Notes: generated from the letters alone by a model not told the origin. Positions 44,077 to 53,756 are shown, numbered from the stretch's first letter. The stretch is DNA of 57,593 nucleotides from Lautropia sp. (GCA_030532425.1 JAUNLD010000012.1:1-57593); one strand, 5' to 3'. Program-made: numbers and translations.

Positions 44077-44478
44077 GCACCCTGAGCCCCTCCGCCCCGG
44101 GGCCTGTGTCACCTTCCCTGTGTGCCGCCGACTGCCCGGTGTGGCGGGTCCCTGTCCTCCCGCGCCTCTGGCCGTGCAGGACATCGCCCCCAGGCCAACC
44201 GGGCCCTGCCAGACCCGCCCCCTCCTGAGCGGCATCATGCGGGTGAGCGCGGCATGCCCGTGTGCAAGGCACAGCCGGAGCCCGGGCCGACCGCCGTGTC
44301 CGGCGAGCGCCCTGCACCGTCCTGCCCCGCAGCGTCACCCGGCCAACACCTGGCCCCGCCAGCCGGTGGCCTTGTGGGCACCATTGCCGGATAATCAGGG
44401 CAAAAGCCCGCTTCCCCTGGCACAGGGATGCAGGAAAACGGATGCAGAATGGCCCGGTGCCCCCTCCAGGAGACGTGC
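44077..44478 (+). other. ptsN - hprK intergenic region
   Basis: 402 GC-rich bases with no supported gene. A GATAAT at 44390-44395 could be a -10 box for hprK, but no -35 lies at normal spacing. No clear terminator for ptsN is seen. Confidence 0.4.
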
Positions 44479-45438
44479 ATGTCGACGACGATCCAGTCCT
44501 TCATCGATTCCCAGCAAGGCAGCACCGACCTGCACTGGCTTGCGGGTCAGGAAGGGCATGGGCGCCTGCTGCGTGGCCCCGATACCCATGCGGTCAACCA
44601 GGTCGGCTACATGAACCTGATCCATCCCGAACGGATCAGCGTCCTGGGCCCGCGCGAGCTGGATTACTACCGCCATCTCGACGAACCCCGCCGCAAGCGC
44701 CTGCACGACACCCTGCTGGCCGCCCAGCCGCCGGCCCTCATCATCAGCGACGGCCTCGAAGCCCCGCAGGAACTGGTCGCCTTCTGCAACCAGCACCACC
44801 TGCCGCTGCTGCGCTCGGCCCTCACGGCCGGCCCACTGCTCGACTCCCTCGAAGACGCGCTCACCCGCAAGGCCAACGATCACACCTCGCTGCATGGCGT
44901 GCTGATGGATGTGCTGGGCATGGGTGTGCTGATCTCCGGCGATTCGGGGCTTGGCAAAAGCGAACTGGCACTCGAACTCATCAGCCGTGGGCACGGTCTG
45001 GTCGCTGATGATGTCGTCGACATCGAGCGCGTCAACCCGCACACCATCATCGGCCGTTGCCCGCCCCTGCTGCAGGGGCTGCTCGAAGTGCGCGGCCTGG
45101 GCCTGATCGACATCCGCACCATCTTTGGCGAGAGCGCGGTACGACGCCACATCTCCATCCGGCTGATCGTGCACCTGGTCCGGCGCAGCACCCTCGAAAA
45201 CCAGTACGAGCGCCTGCCCCTCGAAGCCCTGACCGAAACCATTCTCGGCGTGCCGGTGCGCAAGGTGGCCATCCCGGTGGCCGCAGGCCGCAACATCGCC
45301 GTGCTGACCGAAACCGCGGTCCGCTCCACCATCCTGCTGCTGCGCGGCATCGACACCACCCGCGAGTTTGCCCGTCGCCAGCAGGCCGCCATCCTCGGCA
45401 GCCTGCGGGCAGAAACCGACGAGGACGACGACGATTGA
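44479..45438 (+). CDS. hprK: HPr kinase/phosphorylase
   Basis: 319 aa from the ATG at 44479 with AGGAG 6 bases upstream. Walker A GDSGLGKS and the family signature LEVRGLGLIDIRTIFGESAV are present; HprK phosphorylates and dephosphorylates a serine of HPr. The C-terminus is a run of acidic residues (ETDEDDDD). In betaproteobacteria hprK lies between ptsN and rapZ, as here. Confidence 0.96.
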   Translation: MSTTIQSFIDSQQGSTDLHWLAGQEGHGRLLRGPDTHAVNQVGYMNLIHPERISVLGPRELDYYRHLDEPRRKRLHDTLLAAQPPALIISDGLEAPQELVAFCNQHHLPLLRSALTAGPLLDSLEDALTRKANDHTSLHGVLMDVLGMGVLISGDSGLGKSELALELISRGHGLVADDVVDIERVNPHTIIGRCPPLLQGLLEVRGLGLIDIRTIFGESAVRRHISIRLIVHLVRRSTLENQYERLPLEALTETILGVPVRKVAIPVAAGRNIAVLTETAVRSTILLLRGIDTTREFARRQQAAILGSLRAETDEDDDD

Positions 45439-45524
45439 GCCATCCCGCGTGCGGCCTGCCTGCCGCCTTTCCTTGTCGACCCTGACTGCCCACCGCTTCC
45501 CTGCCCCTTTCTCTTTTCCCTGCC

Positions 45525-46436
45525 ATGCAACTCATCATCGTGACCGGCATCTCCGGCTCCGGCAAATCGCTGGCCATCAACGTGCTCGAAGATGCCGGCT
45601 ACTTCTGCATCGACAACCTGCCGGTACGTTATGTGCACGACGTGGCCCTGTCGCTCGAACAGGAAGGACGCACCAAGGTTGCCATGTCGATCGACGTGCG
45701 CGTGGGCACCCGCCTGGTCGGCCTGCGCGATGCAGTCCGCCAGCTGCGCGCACTCGGCCATGATGTCAAGGTGCTGTTCCTCAACGCCCGCACCGACGCC
45801 CTGGTGCAGCGCTATTCCGAAACCCGGCGCCGTCACCCGCTCACCCTGCCCACCGGCAGCCAGAACGGCGAGGGCAGCGAACCCGTGTTTGGTCCCACCC
45901 TGGAAGAATCCATCGAACACGAGCGCGAGCTGATGGCCGAAATCGAGGACATCGGCACCTCCATCGACACCAGCGACCTGCACCCCAACACGCTGCGCCA
46001 GTGGGTGCGCGATCTGGTGCGCACCGACCGTGCCTCGATGACGCTGCTGTTCGAGTCCTTTGCCTTCAAGCAGGGCGTGCCGCTTGATGCCGACCTGGTC
46101 TTTGACGTGCGCTGCCTGCCCAACCCCTACTACGACGCCCAGCTGCGCACCCTCACCGGTCTCGATCAACCCGTGAAGGATTTTCTCTGCGACCTTGAAC
46201 CGGTACAGAAGATGATCGGCGACATCAGCCGCTTTGTCAGCGAATGGCTGCCCAGCTACGTGCAGGACAACCGCCACTACCTGACCATCGCCATCGGCTG
46301 TACCGGCGGCCAGCACCGCTCGGTGTATGTGGTGCAGGCACTGGCCGAACACTTTGCCCGCACCGAGCGCGTGCTGGTTCGCCACCGTGCACTGGCCAAC
46401 CGCCCGCTGGGCAGCACCCGCGAACAGACGCGCTGA
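45525..46436 (+). CDS. rapZ: RNase adapter protein RapZ
   Basis: 303 aa. N-terminal P-loop GISGSGKS, the YFCIDNLPV motif and the C-terminal CTGGQHRSVY domain. In E. coli RapZ presents the sRNA GlmZ to RNase E and senses glucosamine 6-phosphate. A short insertion (about 107-135, SQNGEGSEPVFG) lies in the first half. Stop lies 7 bases from the convergent mutY stop. Confidence 0.96.
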   Translation: MQLIIVTGISGSGKSLAINVLEDAGYFCIDNLPVRYVHDVALSLEQEGRTKVAMSIDVRVGTRLVGLRDAVRQLRALGHDVKVLFLNARTDALVQRYSETRRRHPLTLPTGSQNGEGSEPVFGPTLEESIEHERELMAEIEDIGTSIDTSDLHPNTLRQWVRDLVRTDRASMTLLFESFAFKQGVPLDADLVFDVRCLPNPYYDAQLRTLTGLDQPVKDFLCDLEPVQKMIGDISRFVSEWLPSYVQDNRHYLTIAIGCTGGQHRSVYVVQALAEHFARTERVLVRHRALANRPLGSTREQTR

Positions 46437-46443
46437 ACCCCAT

Positions 46444-47793
46444 TCAGAACAGGCGCGTCTGCACCTGTCCCAGGAAATCCCGCACCGGCGCCGGCAGCGG
46501 TGCCTGCCCCGGTGCAGCCGGATCCACCCAGCGCTGGCGCTCAGGAGGCGGCATCACGCCTCCCTTCACACCCGCCTGCCAGGCATCCCGCATCGCGCCG
46601 GCCTGCACCGCCGGTGGCGCCCACAACCGTGCCTGCATCCGGAAATGCGTGAACACATGCGTGAACTCACCCGCTGGCAGCCAGTCAGCCGGCGGGCATG
46701 CGGGCAGCTCGGGCAGGCTCCACAGCCCACCCCACAACCCGCTGTCCGGGCGTGCCTCCAGCAGCACCCGGCCATCATCCGGCCGCTTCAGCCACAGCAG
46801 GTGCACCTCGCGCAGCGGCACGGCCTTGCGTGGCCGCGGCGCAGGATAACGCGCCACCTCGCCCATCGCCCGCGCCCGGCAAAAAGAGGCCACTGGACAG
46901 CGCTCACAGTCCGGGCTGGTTCGTGTACAAACCATCGCGCCCAGATCCATCATCCCCTGGGTGTAGGCAATCAGCTCGGCCGCCGGGGCGCCGGGCAACG
47001 GCAACTCGGCTTCGGCATGCGCCCACAGCCGCTTCTGCACCGCGCTGCTGGCCGGATCCCCCGCGATGGCCAGAAGGCGGCACAGCACCCGCTTGACGTT
47101 GCCATCCAGAATGGCCGCGCGTTGACCAAAGCCAAATACCGCAATCGCCGCCGCGGTCGAGCGCCCCACACCGGGCAGCGCTTCAAGGGCCTGCGCGGTC
47201 TCGGGAAAACGGCCCTCAGCCGCCACCTGCCGGGCCGCGGCATGCAGGTTGCGGGCGCGGCTGTAATAGCCCAGCCCGGCCCACAGCCCCATCACCTGCT
47301 CACTGTCGGCGGCAGCCAGCGCCTGCACACTCGGAAAAGCCTGCAAAAAGGCTTCAAAATAGGGAATGACGGTGGCCACCTGCGTCTGTTGCAGCATCAC
47401 CTCCGACAACCAGACGCGATACGGATCGCGCAACACCTTCGCCGGCATATCCGGCGCCTCCGTCCCATCGGCGCATGGCGGCGGCTCGGCGCACCGCGGC
47501 ACCGACCGGACGTCCGGCATGGGCACCGCCCCCCCGGGGCCCCGCTGCTCCCCCGCCGTCATCACGCGCGCGCCCAGCGACAGGGCTGGGGCACGCGCGG
47601 CCGTGCGCGTGTGCAATTGCGCCTGCGTGATCTGCCATGGCAGATGATGACGCCCATGCTGGCGCTGCCATGCCGCCAGTGCCGGGGCAAAACCCAGCCG
47701 TGGCAGCGCCGCCCCGTCGGTGACCGTCCCTGCCCGTGCCTTGGGCCGTGTGCCGGCAGACACGCGCCTGTTCTTCCGTGCCGGATCAGGCAC
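46444..47793 (-). CDS. mutY: Adenine DNA glycosylase MutY with internal insertion
   Basis: 449 aa against about 350 in E. coli; read from a GTG at 47793 that overlaps the upstream stop by 8 bases. MutY removes adenine opposite 8-oxoguanine. Catalytic E131 (SEVMLQQTQV) and D230 (LDGNVKRVLCR), the helix-hairpin-helix LPGVGRSTAAAI and the [4Fe-4S] cysteines C289, C296, C299, C305 are intact, as is the C-terminal NUDIX-like domain. Residues about 55-121, between GRHHLPWQ and RDPYRVWLSE, are a non-conserved insertion. mutM, its partner in 8-oxoG repair, is two genes upstream. Confidence 0.94.
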   Translation of the reverse strand: MPDPARKNRRVSAGTRPKARAGTVTDGAALPRLGFAPALAAWQRQHGRHHLPWQITQAQLHTRTAARAPALSLGARVMTAGEQRGPGGAVPMPDVRSVPRCAEPPPCADGTEAPDMPAKVLRDPYRVWLSEVMLQQTQVATVIPYFEAFLQAFPSVQALAAADSEQVMGLWAGLGYYSRARNLHAAARQVAAEGRFPETAQALEALPGVGRSTAAAIAVFGFGQRAAILDGNVKRVLCRLLAIAGDPASSAVQKRLWAHAEAELPLPGAPAAELIAYTQGMMDLGAMVCTRTSPDCERCPVASFCRARAMGEVARYPAPRPRKAVPLREVHLLWLKRPDDGRVLLEARPDSGLWGGLWSLPELPACPPADWLPAGEFTHVFTHFRMQARLWAPPAVQAGAMRDAWQAGVKGGVMPPPERQRWVDPAAPGQAPLPAPVRDFLGQVQTRLF

Positions 47794-49744
47794 TGGTCTC
47801 GACGACCCCCGTCGTGCGAACCGGACGCTGCTCGACGATGGCCTGCACGTCGTCCACCAGCGCCTTCATCTGCACCAGCTGACGCTCGATGCGCGCCCGC
47901 GCCACCTCCAGCTCCTGCAGGCGGTCTTCCAGCGATTCACCCGCATCCATCACCCGCTGCACCGAATCCATCCGCTTGCGCAGCTGCGCCTGGTGCTCGC
48001 GCACCTGGGTTTCCAGCGGCGTCATCAGCGCCCGCAGCCAGCTTTCCATCTCGCGGATGGCCACCGCATAGATCTTCTTCAGGTTGACGGCTGCCGAATC
48101 GAAGAAGCGCTGGGTCAGCACCACCTTGTTGATCGTCAGCAGCTTCAGCAGGCTGAACTGGCGCTGGTGGGTCTGCGCCACCTGCTCGATCTCGTTGAAG
48201 TAACGGCGGGTGGAAAAGCGCATCGGCATGCCCAGCGACAGGCCATAGTCGCGGCTGAAGCGCTGGTACATCGCCGACATCATCTGCGAGATCTCGGCCA
48301 CCAGCTTATCGGCTTCCTCGAAGTCAAGACGAACCGCCGTCAGCAGCGCATTCATGCCATCCTTCAGCTGCAACGACAGCTGGCTGGCCAGCATCATCTC
48401 GCGGGTGCGGTCCACATGCCGGCGCAGGCTGTCCTGGCTCAGGTGGGTGAACATCGTCTGGGAATGCCGGGTGAATACCGAACGCAACGCCGCCAGATGC
48501 CGCAGACTGTCGTCAAACTCGCTGCGCTCATCGCGCACGCGGCGCGACATCTGCTTGATCATCGCCTGGTTCTTGCCGCGCAGGCTGTTCAGCTCGAAAG
48601 CCTGCTCCACCTGATTGCGACGACGCACGGTCAGCAGGTTCAGCGTCACTGCCGTGGCTTCTTCAAAATCACGGCGCAACTGCTCGCAGACGATCAGCTG
48701 CTGCTGCGGAATCAGCTCTTCGGAGAGTGCATGCTCAAGCTCTTTCAGCCGGCTGCGCCGCAACAGCGGCTGGTCGTTGGTCACCTTGGCCACCAGCCCC
48801 TTCTGGGCCGACACCGGATAGACCCGTGCCGTGGGCAGCTCGAGAAAGTTGCTGACCGACACCACCTGTCGTGCAATCTCCAGATCATTCTCGGTATCGG
48901 GGCGCAGTTCGTCCCACAGGCCGTCGATCTTGTTCAGCACCACGAAGCGGCCTGTCCGGTGCGCCTTGCTGATGTGGGCGTTCCAGACATCGATGTCACT
49001 GCGCGTCACGCCAGTATCGGCAGCCAGCACGAACAGCACCGCATGCGCACTGGGGATCAGGTTCAGCGTCAGCTCGGGTTCGGCACCGATCGCATTCAGG
49101 CCCGGGGTGTCGATGATGACCAGCCCCAGCTCCAGCAGCGGGTGCGGAATGTTGACGATCGCATGGCGCCACGCCGGCACCTCGGTCTGCCCCGGCGGCG
49201 TCGAGCGCCCGCCCACGTTGTCCTCGTTGTCGTACAGGCCCATTTCGGCAGCCTGTTCGGTGGGCACCACGATCGTCTCGCGCACCGAATCAAAGGCCTT
49301 GCGCAACGAGGCGATGTCCGACATGTCGACCGGGATGAAGCGCCACTGCTCATCCTGGTTGCGCAGCTCGGCCAGCGGCACCGGCATCAGGCGGGTGTCG
49401 ATCGGCAGCAGCCGGATTCCCACCGGCATGGCCGGATCGTAGAGCAGCTCGGTGGGACACATCGTGGTGCGGCCTGCCGACGAAGGCACGATGCGCTGAC
49501 CATACTGGGCAAAGAAGATCGCGTTGATGAGCTCCGACTTTCCACGCGAGAACTCGGCCACGAAAGCCACCTTCAGCTTGGACTCATGCAGCCGTTCGAT
49601 GATCTGCGTCAGCCGGGCGTGCAGCCCTGCATCAGCCACATCCGACTGAGACAGCCAGTCACGATAGCGTTCAATGGCCGATTGCAGCGTTCCCCGCCAC
49701 CGGCCATACGCCTCGATTTGCTCACTGATGCCTTTCTTTGCCAT
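47786..49744 (-). CDS. Dynamin-family GTPase
   Basis: 652 aa from the ATG at 49744 (MAKKGISEQIEAYGRW). GTPase motifs: G1 EFSRGKSEL, G3 IIDTPGLNAIG, G4 VLNKIDGLW. The long helical rest (about 330-640) includes a coiled coil at the C-terminus. Bacterial dynamin-like proteins remodel or protect membranes; the role of this one is unknown and no membrane segment is obvious. It lies between mutM and mutY and overlaps mutY by 8 bases. Confidence 0.88.
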   Translation of the reverse strand: MAKKGISEQIEAYGRWRGTLQSAIERYRDWLSQSDVADAGLHARLTQIIERLHESKLKVAFVAEFSRGKSELINAIFFAQYGQRIVPSSAGRTTMCPTELLYDPAMPVGIRLLPIDTRLMPVPLAELRNQDEQWRFIPVDMSDIASLRKAFDSVRETIVVPTEQAAEMGLYDNEDNVGGRSTPPGQTEVPAWRHAIVNIPHPLLELGLVIIDTPGLNAIGAEPELTLNLIPSAHAVLFVLAADTGVTRSDIDVWNAHISKAHRTGRFVVLNKIDGLWDELRPDTENDLEIARQVVSVSNFLELPTARVYPVSAQKGLVAKVTNDQPLLRRSRLKELEHALSEELIPQQQLIVCEQLRRDFEEATAVTLNLLTVRRRNQVEQAFELNSLRGKNQAMIKQMSRRVRDERSEFDDSLRHLAALRSVFTRHSQTMFTHLSQDSLRRHVDRTREMMLASQLSLQLKDGMNALLTAVRLDFEEADKLVAEISQMMSAMYQRFSRDYGLSLGMPMRFSTRRYFNEIEQVAQTHQRQFSLLKLLTINKVVLTQRFFDSAAVNLKKIYAVAIREMESWLRALMTPLETQVREHQAQLRKRMDSVQRVMDAGESLEDRLQELEVARARIERQLVQMKALVDDVQAIVEQRPVRTTGVVETSA

Positions 49745-49815
49745 ACCGGCAGTGTACACAAGGGCGGGCCGCTGCGGACAACCAACCCGCTGGATCGTGC
49801 TGCAACCGGGTAGCG

Positions 49816-50667
49816 TCAGCCGATCAGTGGTTGGCACGCCGGGCAGAAGAAGGTGCTGCGCCCCTGCTGCCGGATCTGCCGGATCAGCTCGCCACAGGTG
49901 TAGCAGGGCTGATCGGCCCGGCCATACACCTGGTGCTGCAACTGAAAGTAGCCGCCCTTGCCCTGGCTGTCGACGAAATCCTTCAGCGAGCTGCCCCCCG
50001 CCGCGATGGCATCGGTCAGCGTCTGGCGGATCGCCGTCTCCAGCCGGGCGCAATCGGCCCGCCGCAACTGCCCGGCCGGCAGGCGCGGATCGATGCCGGC
50101 CCGAAACAGGCTCTCCGACGCATAGATGTTGCCCACACCGATCACCACCTGCCCCGACAGGAGGAACTGCTTCACCGGCACCACGCGATCACGGCTGGCC
50201 GCAAACAGCAGTCCGGCATCGAAGGCGGCCGACAACGGCTCCACCCCCAGCCGGGCAAGCAGCGGATGCGTGGCCATCGTCTGCGCGATGTCCTGTCCCG
50301 CTGCCCAGACGATCGCGCCGAAGCGGCGCGGATCATTGAAGCGCAACACCCGCGGCCCAAACAGCAGATCCAGATGATCGTGCCGGCCAGGCGGCTCTGC
50401 CGGCCCCACCACCCGCAGCGATCCCGACATCCCCAGATGCACCAGCAGCGTGCCGCTCGCAAAGCCCAGCAGCAGATACTTGCCACGCCGCTGCACCGCC
50501 TCCAGCACCGGGCCACGGCTGCGCCCGGCCAGCATCTGCTCCCACAGATTGGCAGGCACCGGCCAGCGCAGCCGCTCGCAACGTCGTACCAGCCCCGTCA
50601 GGCGTCGCCCCTGCAAGGCAGCCGTCACCCCACGCCCCACCACTTCAACTTCCGGCAACTCCGGCAT
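49816..50667 (-). CDS. mutM: Formamidopyrimidine-DNA glycosylase
   Basis: 283 aa. MutM (Fpg) excises 8-oxoguanine and formamidopyrimidines. The catalytic N-terminus P2-E3 (MPELPEVE), K in RRGKYLLL, NDPRRFG and the C-terminal zinc finger CYTCGELIRQIRQQGRST/FFCPACQ (four cysteines) are all present. Start fixed by the required MPELPE terminus. Confidence 0.98.
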   Translation of the reverse strand: MPELPEVEVVGRGVTAALQGRRLTGLVRRCERLRWPVPANLWEQMLAGRSRGPVLEAVQRRGKYLLLGFASGTLLVHLGMSGSLRVVGPAEPPGRHDHLDLLFGPRVLRFNDPRRFGAIVWAAGQDIAQTMATHPLLARLGVEPLSAAFDAGLLFAASRDRVVPVKQFLLSGQVVIGVGNIYASESLFRAGIDPRLPAGQLRRADCARLETAIRQTLTDAIAAGGSSLKDFVDSQGKGGYFQLQHQVYGRADQPCYTCGELIRQIRQQGRSTFFCPACQPLIG

Positions 50668-50771
50668 TCACCGCTCCTTCATGGCAGCACCATCCAGACC
50701 GGCAGACACCCGGCCTTCCACGGCGGGCAGTCTACCGCGCCCATCACGGTAGCCGGCTGTCGCCACAACGG

Positions 50772-50800
50772 CTGACAAAGTACCGCACACGTTCTAACAT
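50772..50800 (+). promoter_or_regulatory. Candidate promoter of the TPR lipoprotein gene
   Basis: CTGACA (50772-50777) and TAACAT (50795-50800) are separated by exactly 17 bases. Transcription would begin at about 50807, which is the A of the start codon, implying a leaderless or nearly leaderless mRNA; no Shine-Dalgarno is seen. Confidence 0.4.
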
Positions 50801-50806
50801 GGACAA

Positions 50807-52702
50807 ATGACAGCCCTTCGCATCCCCGCACCTTCCGCCCGCCCCCGCCTGCTTGCCGGCCTGGTGGCCCTGCTTCTTGGTGGCCTGGCGCTCACCGGTT
50901 GTGCCAGCACCCCGGGCGCCTCCCGTCTCGCCGACGGCACGGCAACCCCCGCGGGATCCACGCCCACCCAGCGTGCCAAAGCACCCGAGGGTACGGCCCG
51001 GAACGCCGACGATGCCAGCACCCGCACCGGCAAGGTGAACGAAGAGGATGCCAATGCCCCCTACCAGCCTGCCAACCTGCCCCGGCTGGCGCTGACGCCC
51101 CCCATCCTCTACGAACTGCTGCTGGCCGAAGTGGCTCTGCAACGCCAGCAGCCCGGCGCCGCCTACGCCAATTACCAGGCCCTGGCCACCCAGACGGGCG
51201 ATGCCCGGCTGGCCCGCCGGGCCACCGAGATCGCGCTGGTCGCCAGTGCCTTTGCCGACGCACTCGACAGTGCCCGGTTGTGGCACAAACTCGATCCCGC
51301 CTCGCCCGACGCGCAGCAAACGCTCGACACCCTGCTGCTGGCCAACAACCGCATCGCCGAGGTCGAACCCTCACTCAGCCGCCAGCTCGCCCAGGCCCGC
51401 CAGCGGGGTGAACTGGCCGCGGCCTACCCACGGCTGCAACGCCAGCTGCTGGGCCTGCACAATCATCAGGAAGGCTGGGCAGCCCTCCAGCGGCTCAGCG
51501 CCCCCGACCTGAACGTGGTGGCGGCGCGCCTGGCCCGTGCCCACCTGGCCGCCGCCGCGGGCCAGCGCCAGGCAGCCGCCGACGAAGCCCTGGCCGCCCA
51601 CCAGCTCGCCCCCGAGGATTCGGAAGCCCTGCTGGCCAGCGCCCAGTTCCTGCAACCACTGCCGGGCGGCCCGCAGCGCGCCCAGCGCATGCTGCAAGCC
51701 CACCTTGAGAAGCGCCCCGACGACACCGCAGCGCTCAAGGCACTGGGCCTCCTGCATATTGCCAGCAACCAGACCGATGCTGCCATCACCACCCTCGACA
51801 AGGTGCTGAGACTTGAGCCGCAAACCTCGGCCGTGCTCTACACGATGGCCCAGCTGCATCACAAGAAGCAGCATTACGAGCAGGCCACCGATTACCTCAA
51901 ACGCTATCTGGCCCTGCCCGAGAGCGTACCCCGCGACAACGCCCCAGCCTACCTGTTCCTCGCCGAAATCGCCGAGCAGCGCAGCACCCCGGCCGAGGCC
52001 ATCCAGTGGCTGGAACAGATTCCGCCCCAAAGCCCTTTCCAGATCGAATCGCTGGCACGCCGTGCCGTGCTCACCGCCCGCCAGAGCCGGCCCGAAGCCG
52101 GGCTGGCCCTGCTGAACAGCGCCCAGCCGCGCAATGCCCGCGACAGGCAGCTGCTGCTGGTCACGCGCGCACAGATCCTGCGCGAGGCCGGCCGTTACCG
52201 ACAGGCCTTCGACGTGCTCGACCAGGCCGTCAGGAGCAGCCAGGACAACACCGACCTGCTCTACGACCACGCCATCGCCGCCGAGAAGATCAACCGCCTC
52301 GACATCCTCGAAAAAAGCCTGCGCACCCTCATCAGGCGCCAGCCCGACAGTGGCCACGCCTACAACGCGCTCGGCTACACCTTTGCCGACCACAACATCC
52401 GTCTGCCCGAAGCGCTGGAACTGATCCAGAAAGCCAACCGGCTGATGCCCGACAATGCCCATGTGCTCGACAGCCTGGGCTGGGTGCTGTACCGGCTGGG
52501 CCGCATCCCCGAGGCGCTGGAGCAGCTCAGGAAAGCCTACGCGCTGCAACCCGATGCCGAAGTGGCCGCCCATTATGGCGAGGTGCTGTGGACCAGCGGC
52601 CAGCAGGAGCAGGCACGTGCCCTGTGGCAGAAGGCGCTGGAGCAGACCCCCGACAACACGTTGCTGCGCGACACCCTCAAGCGCCTGGGCGTCCAGCCCT
52701 GA
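50807..52702 (+). CDS. TPR-repeat outer-membrane lipoprotein
   Basis: 631 aa. Signal peptide with lipobox ALTGC (Cys about 32), a low-complexity spacer to about 85, then many tetratricopeptide repeats (for example ILYELLLAEVALQRQQPGAAY, ALKALGLLHIASNQTDAA, AYNALGYTFADHNIRLPEAL, shortened here). Family of periplasm-facing scaffold lipoproteins commonly found just upstream of lolB in betaproteobacteria. Exact function unknown; possibly outer-membrane assembly or protein-protein interaction. Confidence 0.9.
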   Translation: MTALRIPAPSARPRLLAGLVALLLGGLALTGCASTPGASRLADGTATPAGSTPTQRAKAPEGTARNADDASTRTGKVNEEDANAPYQPANLPRLALTPPILYELLLAEVALQRQQPGAAYANYQALATQTGDARLARRATEIALVASAFADALDSARLWHKLDPASPDAQQTLDTLLLANNRIAEVEPSLSRQLAQARQRGELAAAYPRLQRQLLGLHNHQEGWAALQRLSAPDLNVVAARLARAHLAAAAGQRQAAADEALAAHQLAPEDSEALLASAQFLQPLPGGPQRAQRMLQAHLEKRPDDTAALKALGLLHIASNQTDAAITTLDKVLRLEPQTSAVLYTMAQLHHKKQHYEQATDYLKRYLALPESVPRDNAPAYLFLAEIAEQRSTPAEAIQWLEQIPPQSPFQIESLARRAVLTARQSRPEAGLALLNSAQPRNARDRQLLLVTRAQILREAGRYRQAFDVLDQAVRSSQDNTDLLYDHAIAAEKINRLDILEKSLRTLIRRQPDSGHAYNALGYTFADHNIRLPEALELIQKANRLMPDNAHVLDSLGWVLYRLGRIPEALEQLRKAYALQPDAEVAAHYGEVLWTSGQQEQARALWQKALEQTPDNTLLRDTLKRLGVQP

Positions 52703-52886
52703 ATCACGGCCGGACGCCGGGCCACAGAAACCGCCGGGGCGAAAACCGCCCCCACCAGCCAGGGTCGTGCCCGAACCGCAGCCTCATGGCCTGCTCACGG
52801 GGCAACAGGCGGATGCAACACGGGCCAGAGCGCCCGCTGCCCCCACAAATGCCCTGCTGCCCAGACTCCTGGGCTATGCTTGGGGG

Positions 52887-53756
52887 ATGAAAGCTCTCAC
52901 CCCCGCCGTGTCCGACGCCACGCAAGCGCTGCCCCCGCATCCTGCTGCCCTGCCCCGCCCCGCCCTTCATGGGCCACGCCCACAGACCGCCCACCAGACA
53001 CCACAGACGGCCCCATCGGCCCACTGCCCCCGGCTCCCCGCCTCACGACACCGCCTGCGCCGGGCCAGCCCCCTGCTGGCCGGCTTGCTGCTGGCCGGCT
53101 GCGCCACCACACCGCCGGCCGGCCCACCGCTGGCCCACCCCGATCAGCCGCTGCACCTGACCGGCCGCTTCTCGATCAGCGAGACCCGCCTCCAGCCCGA
53201 GCCCCGAAGCCTGCACAACAGCGGCCGCTTTGCGCTCGACCGTGACGCACGACACCTGAGCTTCTCCCTCTACAGCCCCTTTGGCCAGACCATCGCCCGC
53301 GCCAGCCAGCAGTACGGCCAGCCGGCCTGGCTGGAAACCGCCCAGCACCAGCGCTTCCATGGCGACACCCTGGATCAGGTGCTTACCGACGCCACCGGCA
53401 TCACCGTGCCGGTCAGCCGCCTGCCCCACTGGCTGTCCGACCGTTTCCAGCACGTGATCGAACGCTCGCCCGACGGCCGCCGCATCCGTGCCCGGGAAGA
53501 CGGCTGGCAGATCGAACGCCATGACCGGCAGTGGTACCTGGTCCAGCACCAACCCAGCCGGCGCCTGGAAATCCGGCTGGTGTTCGACCCCACACCGCAG
53601 CCGGCCGCAGACGCGCCAGCGCCATCGCCTGCCGATCAGCCAGCCATCCTTCCGCCCGACGGCACCCTCCCCAACCCGATTCCACGCTCACCCGGCCGCG
53701 CCTGCCCCGGCGGCAATTGCGACGGGGACAACATCATCTTCCCGCCCCTGCCCTGA
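52887..53756 (+). CDS. lolB: Outer-membrane lipoprotein receptor LolB
   Basis: 289 aa from the ATG at 52887. LolB takes lipoproteins from LolA and inserts them in the outer membrane. Lipobox LLAGC (C72) follows a hydrophobic core; the LolB barrel starts LTGRFSISETR and includes FSLYSPFGQTIARA and LPHWLSDR. The 55 residues before the hydrophobic core are unusually long and Pro/His-rich, so the true start may be a non-ATG codon nearer the lipobox. The C-terminal 50 residues are proline-rich. Confidence 0.88.
   Translation: MKALTPAVSDATQALPPHPAALPRPALHGPRPQTAHQTPQTAPSAHCPRLPASRHRLRRASPLLAGLLLAGCATTPPAGPPLAHPDQPLHLTGRFSISETRLQPEPRSLHNSGRFALDRDARHLSFSLYSPFGQTIARASQQYGQPAWLETAQHQRFHGDTLDQVLTDATGITVPVSRLPHWLSDRFQHVIERSPDGRRIRAREDGWQIERHDRQWYLVQHQPSRRLEIRLVFDPTPQPAADAPAPSPADQPAILPPDGTLPNPIPRSPGRACPGGNCDGDNIIFPPLP

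Noticed and set aside
44880-46385. 501-codon open frame on the - strand opposite hprK and rapZ
   Set aside because: Both + strand genes are certain; this frame has no family features.
47720-49813. 697-codon open frame on the + strand opposite the dynamin-like gene
   Set aside because: His/Gln/Arg-rich shadow; the - strand frame has all GTPase motifs.
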